Positions 60,264 through 64,000 of a stretch of 64,000 bases of DNA are shown in pieces. Position 1 is the stretch's first letter, and each line of letters starts with the position of its first letter. The stretch is from assembly GCF_018263855.1 (NCBI RefSeq), contig NZ_CP073318.1, forward strand, positions 8,742,001 to 8,806,000. Reading direction: 5' to 3'. The stretch is from Kutzneria sp. CA-103260 (GTDB taxonomy: Bacteria; Actinomycetota; Actinomycetes; Mycobacteriales; Pseudonocardiaceae). The notes under the pieces were generated by a model. The model was not told the origin of the DNA. It searched no databases and saw nothing but the letters and a program-made list of their open reading frames with translations. Made by a program: the position numbers and the translations under genes.

Positions 60264-61706
60264 GTGCCCGGTTCGAAATCACCCGTCCTGTCCGAAGCTG
60301 TGCGTGAGAATGCCGTGGTGGAACTGCTGCGCGTCGCCCCCGTGGCCGAGGAGCTGGCCGCCCGCTTCGCGGCCGCCGGCCATCAGCTCTACCTGGTCGG
60401 GGGACCAGTCAGGGACACCATGCTGGGGCGGCTGGGCAACGACCTGGACTTCACCACCGACGCCCGGCCGCAGCAGGTGTTGGCCCTGGTCCGGCCGTGG
60501 GCCGACGCGGTCTGGGAGACCGGCATCGCCTTCGGCACGGTCGGTCTGGCCAAGCACGGCCAGCAGCTGGAGATCACCACCTTCCGGGCCGACAGCTACG
60601 ACCGGGTCACCCGCAACCCCGAGGTGACCTTCGGCGACTCCATCGAGGCCGACCTGCTGCGCCGCGACTTCACCGTGAACGCGATGGCGGTGGAGGTCAG
60701 CCAGCGGCGCTTCGTCGACCCCTACGGCGGCATGCAGGCGCTGGCCGACAAGGTGCTGGACACGCCGGCCACTCCGCAGGAGTCCTTCGCTGACGACCCG
60801 CTGCGCATGCTGCGCGCGGCCCGGTTCGTCAGCCAACTCGGCTTCACGCCCGCGCCGCGCGTGGTCGAGGCCATGACGTCGATGGCCGGCGAGATCACCC
60901 GGATCACCGCCGAGCGGGTGCAGGCCGAGCTGTCCAAGCTGCTCTGCGGGGCGTACCCCAAGCTGGGCATCGAGCTGCTGGTCGACACCGGCCTGGCCGC
61001 GCACGTGCTGCCGGAGCTGCCGGCGATGCGGCTGGAGATCGACGAGCACCACCAGCACAAGGACGTCTACCACCACTCGCTGGTGGTGCTGGACCAGGCG
61101 ATCGCCCAGGAGGAGGACGGCCCGGACCTGATCCTGCGGCTGGCCGCGCTGCTGCACGACATCGGCAAGCCGGCGACCCGTCGGTTCGAGGAGGGCGGCG
61201 GCGTCAGCTTCCACCACCACGAGGTGGTCGGCGCGAAGATGGTCCGCAAGCGGTTGCGGGAGCTGAAGTACAGCAAGGAGATCGTCAGCGACGTGGCCCA
61301 GCTGGTGTTCCTGCACCTGCGCTTCCACGGCTACGGCAAGGGCGAGTGGACCGACTCGGCGGTGCGCCGCTACGTCACCGACGCCGGTCCCCTGCTGAGC
61401 CGGCTGCACAAGCTGGTCCGGGCCGACTGCACGACCCGGAACAAGCGCAAGGCGCAGAACCTGCAGCGCACCTACGACGAGCTCGAGGAACGCATCACCC
61501 GCATCGCCGCCGAGGAGGATCTGGCCCGCGTGCGGCCGGACCTGGACGGCAACGAGATCATGCGGCTGCTCGACGTGCCGCCGGGCCCGATCGTCGGCCA
61601 GGCCTGGAAGTTCCTCAAGGACCTGCGGCTGGACCGCGGCCCGCTGGAGCACGACGAGGCGGTCGCGGAACTGCGCCAGTGGGCCCGGGACCAGGGCATC
61701 GGCTGA
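60264..61706 (+). CDS. pcnA/cca: CCA-adding tRNA nucleotidyltransferase with HD domain
   Basis: 480 aa. Class II nucleotidyltransferase head: LVGGPVRDTMLGR (residues 44-56), D60-x-D62 metal pair (NDLDFTTDA), RRDFTVNAMA, and RMLRAARFVSQLGF. An HD domain follows with LLHDIGKP (~295-301). Adds or repairs the tRNA CCA end; all three tRNAs here lack encoded CCA, so the enzyme is essential for them. GTG start, possibly leaderless. Confidence 0.96.
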   Translation: MPGSKSPVLSEAVRENAVVELLRVAPVAEELAARFAAAGHQLYLVGGPVRDTMLGRLGNDLDFTTDARPQQVLALVRPWADAVWETGIAFGTVGLAKHGQQLEITTFRADSYDRVTRNPEVTFGDSIEADLLRRDFTVNAMAVEVSQRRFVDPYGGMQALADKVLDTPATPQESFADDPLRMLRAARFVSQLGFTPAPRVVEAMTSMAGEITRITAERVQAELSKLLCGAYPKLGIELLVDTGLAAHVLPELPAMRLEIDEHHQHKDVYHHSLVVLDQAIAQEEDGPDLILRLAALLHDIGKPATRRFEEGGGVSFHHHEVVGAKMVRKRLRELKYSKEIVSDVAQLVFLHLRFHGYGKGEWTDSAVRRYVTDAGPLLSRLHKLVRADCTTRNKRKAQNLQRTYDELEERITRIAAEEDLARVRPDLDGNEIMRLLDVPPGPIVGQAWKFLKDLRLDRGPLEHDEAVAELRQWARDQGIG

Positions 61707-61707
61707 T

Positions 61708-61721
61708 GTTTCATGTGAAAC
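61708..61721. promoter_or_regulatory. parS: parS-like site, one mismatch
   Basis: GTTTCATGTGAAAC, one base from consensus, in the 16-bp gap between the converging pcnA and MFS stops, about 18 kb from the main cluster. Confidence 0.6.
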
Positions 61722-61722
61722 G

Positions 61723-63006
61723 TCAGCGTGGGCTGTTGGGGTGCGCCCGCAGCACGAGGACGTAGCCGACCAGGCCGATCAGGTAGACCGCGGCGGTGCC
61801 GAGCACCACACTCGGCGACTGGCCGTTCATCGGCACGATGGTGGCCACCACCGTGACACCGAGCACCATCGCCACGTTGAACACCGTGTCGGAGACCGAG
61901 AACACCCGGCCCCGGGACTGGTCGGGCACGTCGCGCTGGATCGCCGCGTCCACGTTCAGCTTCACGGTCTGCCCGCAGAACGAGACCACGAACGCGGCGC
62001 CGAGCAGCGTCGGCACGGTCATCGGCAGGCCGAGCGCGACCAGGCCGACGGCCGCCACGACCAGGGCCCCGGACACCGCGAGCGGCCGGCCGAGGCGGCG
62101 AACCAGCCCCGGCGTCACGACGCCGGACAGGACCAGTCCGGCCGCGCCGGCCGCGACCGCCTCGGTGAGGCCGCCCGCGCCGGCCCGGAAGACGCCGTCG
62201 CTGTGCAGCGTGTACTTCATCAGCAGCACGATCACCAGCAGGGACGCGCCGTACGCGATGCGGTGCGCGGTCAGGGCGATGAAACCGGCGGCCACGCTCG
62301 GCACCCGCAGCGCCGCCCGGCCGCCGTCGACCATGCCCTTGGCCACGGCGACGAACGCCGCATGAGGCTCGTCCACCTCGTCCGGGCCGAGCACTCCGGC
62401 GGCGAACTGAGCCGCGAACAGGGCCGAGACCAGGGCGCCGACGATGGCCACCGAGGTCACCTGGGCCGAGCCGACGTTGCCCGAGCCGAGCACGTCGCGC
62501 AGCCCGAACGCGGTCGCGCCGCCGATCGCCGCGGCCGCCGAGGCCAGCGTGGCCACCATCGAGTTGCCGGTGACCAGGTCGCGGGACTCCACCACGTGTG
62601 GCAGGGCCGCCGACAGGCCGGCGCCGATGAACCGGCTCGCGCCCATCACCAGCAGCGCGGCGGCGTACAGCGGCCCGTTGCTCAGGCCGAAGCCGTCGGC
62701 CACGGCGGTCAGCAGCACCAGCGCGACCCGGACGAAGTTGGCCACGATCAGCAGCCGCCGGCGGTCCCACCGGTCCAGCAGCGCGCCGGCGAACGGGCCG
62801 ACCACCGAGTACGGGATGAGGATCACCGCGAAGCCGCCGGCGATGGCCAGCGGATCGGCCTGTCGTTCGGGGTTGAACAACACCGCGCCGGCCAGGCCGG
62901 CCTGGAACAGGCCGTCAGCCCACTGCGAGGCCAGCCGGCAGAACAGCAGCCGCCGGAAGCCCGGATCACCCAGCATTCTGCGCACGGCGTGTCCGTCTGC
63001 GACCAC
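61723..63006 (-). CDS. MFS transporter
   Basis: 427 aa, about 12 membrane helices. The cytoplasmic motif between helices 2 and 3 reads GALLDRWDRRRLL (family G-x-D-R-x-x-R-R). Second-half equivalent is GLVRRLGRPLAVSG. Probable exporter of the enterobactin-exporter/multidrug type; the substrate cannot be inferred. GTG start; converges on pcnA and diverges from yqgE across 72 bp. Confidence 0.88.
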   Translation of the reverse strand: MVADGHAVRRMLGDPGFRRLLFCRLASQWADGLFQAGLAGAVLFNPERQADPLAIAGGFAVILIPYSVVGPFAGALLDRWDRRRLLIVANFVRVALVLLTAVADGFGLSNGPLYAAALLVMGASRFIGAGLSAALPHVVESRDLVTGNSMVATLASAAAAIGGATAFGLRDVLGSGNVGSAQVTSVAIVGALVSALFAAQFAAGVLGPDEVDEPHAAFVAVAKGMVDGGRAALRVPSVAAGFIALTAHRIAYGASLLVIVLLMKYTLHSDGVFRAGAGGLTEAVAAGAAGLVLSGVVTPGLVRRLGRPLAVSGALVVAAVGLVALGLPMTVPTLLGAAFVVSFCGQTVKLNVDAAIQRDVPDQSRGRVFSVSDTVFNVAMVLGVTVVATIVPMNGQSPSVVLGTAAVYLIGLVGYVLVLRAHPNSPR

Positions 63007-63078
63007 GGCAGCAGACTACGTGCCCGACATCGGCCCGGTCCCCGGTATCGCACTCCCGCTTAGTGGGATCATGGCCAG

Positions 63079-63651
63079 GTGCGCCCCGACCGCGACGTCG
63101 AGCCCGGGTCACTCCTGGTGGCCTCGCCGAAACTGCTCGACTCGAACTTCCGCCGCACCGTGGTCTACATCATCGACCACCGGGGCGAGGGCACGCTGGG
63201 CGTGGTGCTGAACCGGCCGAGCGAGGTCGCCGTGCACGACGTGCTGCCGGCCTGGGGCCCGTACGTCAGCCGCCCGCAGGCCGTGTTCGTCGGCGGCCCG
63301 GTCGACCAGAAGACCGCCCTGTGCCTGGCCGCGCTGAACACCGGCGAGGACGTCGGCAGCACCGACGGGGTGATCGCGGTGCGCGGCCCGGTGGCCATGG
63401 TGGACCTGGACTCCGACCCGGAGTCCCTGGTCTCGAAGGTGCGCGGATTACGAGTGTTCGCCGGCTACGCAGGCTGGGACGTCAACCAGCTCGCCGGCGA
63501 GATCGAGCGCGGCGACTGGTTCGTGGTGGCCGGGCTGCCCGGTGACGTGCTCACTCCGCCGGGCGTCGACCTGTGGGGTCGGGTGCTGCGCCGGCAGGGC
63601 ATGCCGCTGGCGCTGCAGGCCAGCCACCCGGGCGACGTGCTGCGGAACTGA
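63079..63651 (+). CDS. YqgE/AlgH family protein (UPF0301)
   Basis: 190 aa. Family motifs are GSLLVASPKLLDSNFRRTVVYI, GTLGVVLNRPSE, VFVGGPVDQ, FAGYAGWDVNQLAGEIERGDW and a final WGRVLRR. Soluble single-domain protein; biochemical role unknown in any organism I can name with certainty. GTG start with no clear Shine-Dalgarno. Divergent from the MFS gene, converging with the SdpI-like gene. Confidence 0.92.
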   Translation: MRPDRDVEPGSLLVASPKLLDSNFRRTVVYIIDHRGEGTLGVVLNRPSEVAVHDVLPAWGPYVSRPQAVFVGGPVDQKTALCLAALNTGEDVGSTDGVIAVRGPVAMVDLDSDPESLVSKVRGLRVFAGYAGWDVNQLAGEIERGDWFVVAGLPGDVLTPPGVDLWGRVLRRQGMPLALQASHPGDVLRN

Positions 63652-63669
63652 CCGATCAGGCAGACCTGG

Positions 63670-64000
63670 TCAGCGCTTGACCAGGCTGCAGCCGCCGCAG
63701 GCGCAGCCGGCGCAGCCCGCCGGTAGCGTCGGCTCCGGTTCCGGCATGGCCTCGGCGGCCTTGGTGCCGGTGGCCGCGCCGGCGACCACGATCGCCAGCA
63801 TGCCGACGATGCCGACACCCAGCGGCACGATCGAGTCGTGCATGGCCAGCGAGGTGACCGCGCCGACCAGGCCCACCAGGCCGGCGACCGCGGTCGGCAG
63901 CCCGGCGACCTTGTTGGCCAGGGTGAACGCCTCGTCGCTGCGCATGGCCGCTTCGGTGCGCACGCCGAAGAACCGGTTGCGGCGCAGCGTGCCGCGCAGG
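63670..64000 (-). CDS. SdpI-family membrane protein, 5' end outside the window
   Basis: At least 110 aa; the frame is open to the window edge. The sequence LRRNRFFGVRTEAAMRSDEAFTLANKVAG resembles the SdpI/YhfL signature (G-R-T-x-T-x-x-D-E-x-W). Two membrane helices follow (AVAGLVGLVGAVTSLAM and IVPLGVGIVGMLAIVVAGA), then a Cys-rich tail CAGCACGGCSLVKR with four cysteines in nine residues. SdpI proteins are immunity or signalling membrane proteins; the Cys tail could bind metal. Function uncertain. Confidence 0.65.
   Translation of the reverse strand, partial: LRGTLRRNRFFGVRTEAAMRSDEAFTLANKVAGLPTAVAGLVGLVGAVTSLAMHDSIVPLGVGIVGMLAIVVAGAATGTKAAEAMPEPEPTLPAGCAGCACGGCSLVKR

Overview
The window is a high-G+C actinobacterial chromosome segment centred on the replication origin. 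GTG starts are frequent, stop/start overlaps (ATGA, GTGA) are common, and the gene order follows the dnaA region of Mycobacterium tuberculosis and Pseudonocardiales. Family content (CrgA, class E sortase, DUF3566, DLW-39, PknA/PknB/FhaA/FhaB, DUF6049, MurJ plus a pseudokinase) fits a Pseudonocardiaceae-like organism. I cannot name the genus. I see no insertion sequence, prophage or CRISPR array.

Left flank (1-6.4 kb): a truncated TetR regulator; a PLP-fold (alanine racemase-like) enzyme facing an FAD-linked sugar-lactone oxidase; a two-gene unit (unknown protein + NAD(P)-binding protein); and a second unknown gene. Two perfect DnaA boxes lie between converging genes at 3.2 kb.

6.7-18.5 kb, growth and division signalling: tRNA-Leu(CAG), then fhaA-fhaB-pstP-rodA-pbpA-pknA-pknB, closed by a 25-bp terminator. 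Opposite come pabA/trpG, a 51-aa membrane protein and a class E sortase, with crgA divergent. 18.7-30.5 kb: PH-like membrane protein, rhomboid protease, cyclophilin, a CwsA-like protein, a DUF485/acetate-type symporter pair, a lipoprotein, a large secreted RCC1-repeat protein, tRNA-Ala(TGC), DLW-39, tRNA-Ile(GAT), DUF3566 and gyrA.

30.5-40.7 kb, replication core (all minus strand): gyrB, DUF721, recF, gnd, dnaN, a 1.86-kb dnaN-dnaA spacer (oriC) and dnaA. DnaA boxes and an AT-rich tract occupy only the dnaN-proximal end of the spacer. The remaining ~1.3 kb carries a dispersed repeat, core AGAAAG, in both orientations, which I do not recognise.

40.7-64 kb, right arm: rpmH-rnpA-yidD-yidC-jag, rsmG-parA-parB with a cluster of parS sites (one forming the stem of an intrinsic terminator), a D-Ala-D-Ala ligase-like protein with altered metal ligands, an aminotransferase, GNAT protein, cwlM, trxA-trxB, anti-sigma/sigM, pseudokinase, murJ, DUF6049 protein, a Nudix hydrolase, the CCA-adding enzyme, an MFS transporter, YqgE and a truncated SdpI-like protein.

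Functionally the window joins replication initiation (dnaA, dnaN, recF, gyrAB), segregation (parABS) and Ser/Thr-kinase control of peptidoglycan synthesis (PknA/B, PstP, FhaA, CwlM, MurJ with its pseudokinase, RodA, PbpA). Several partners known from mycobacteria to interact lie within 64 kb.
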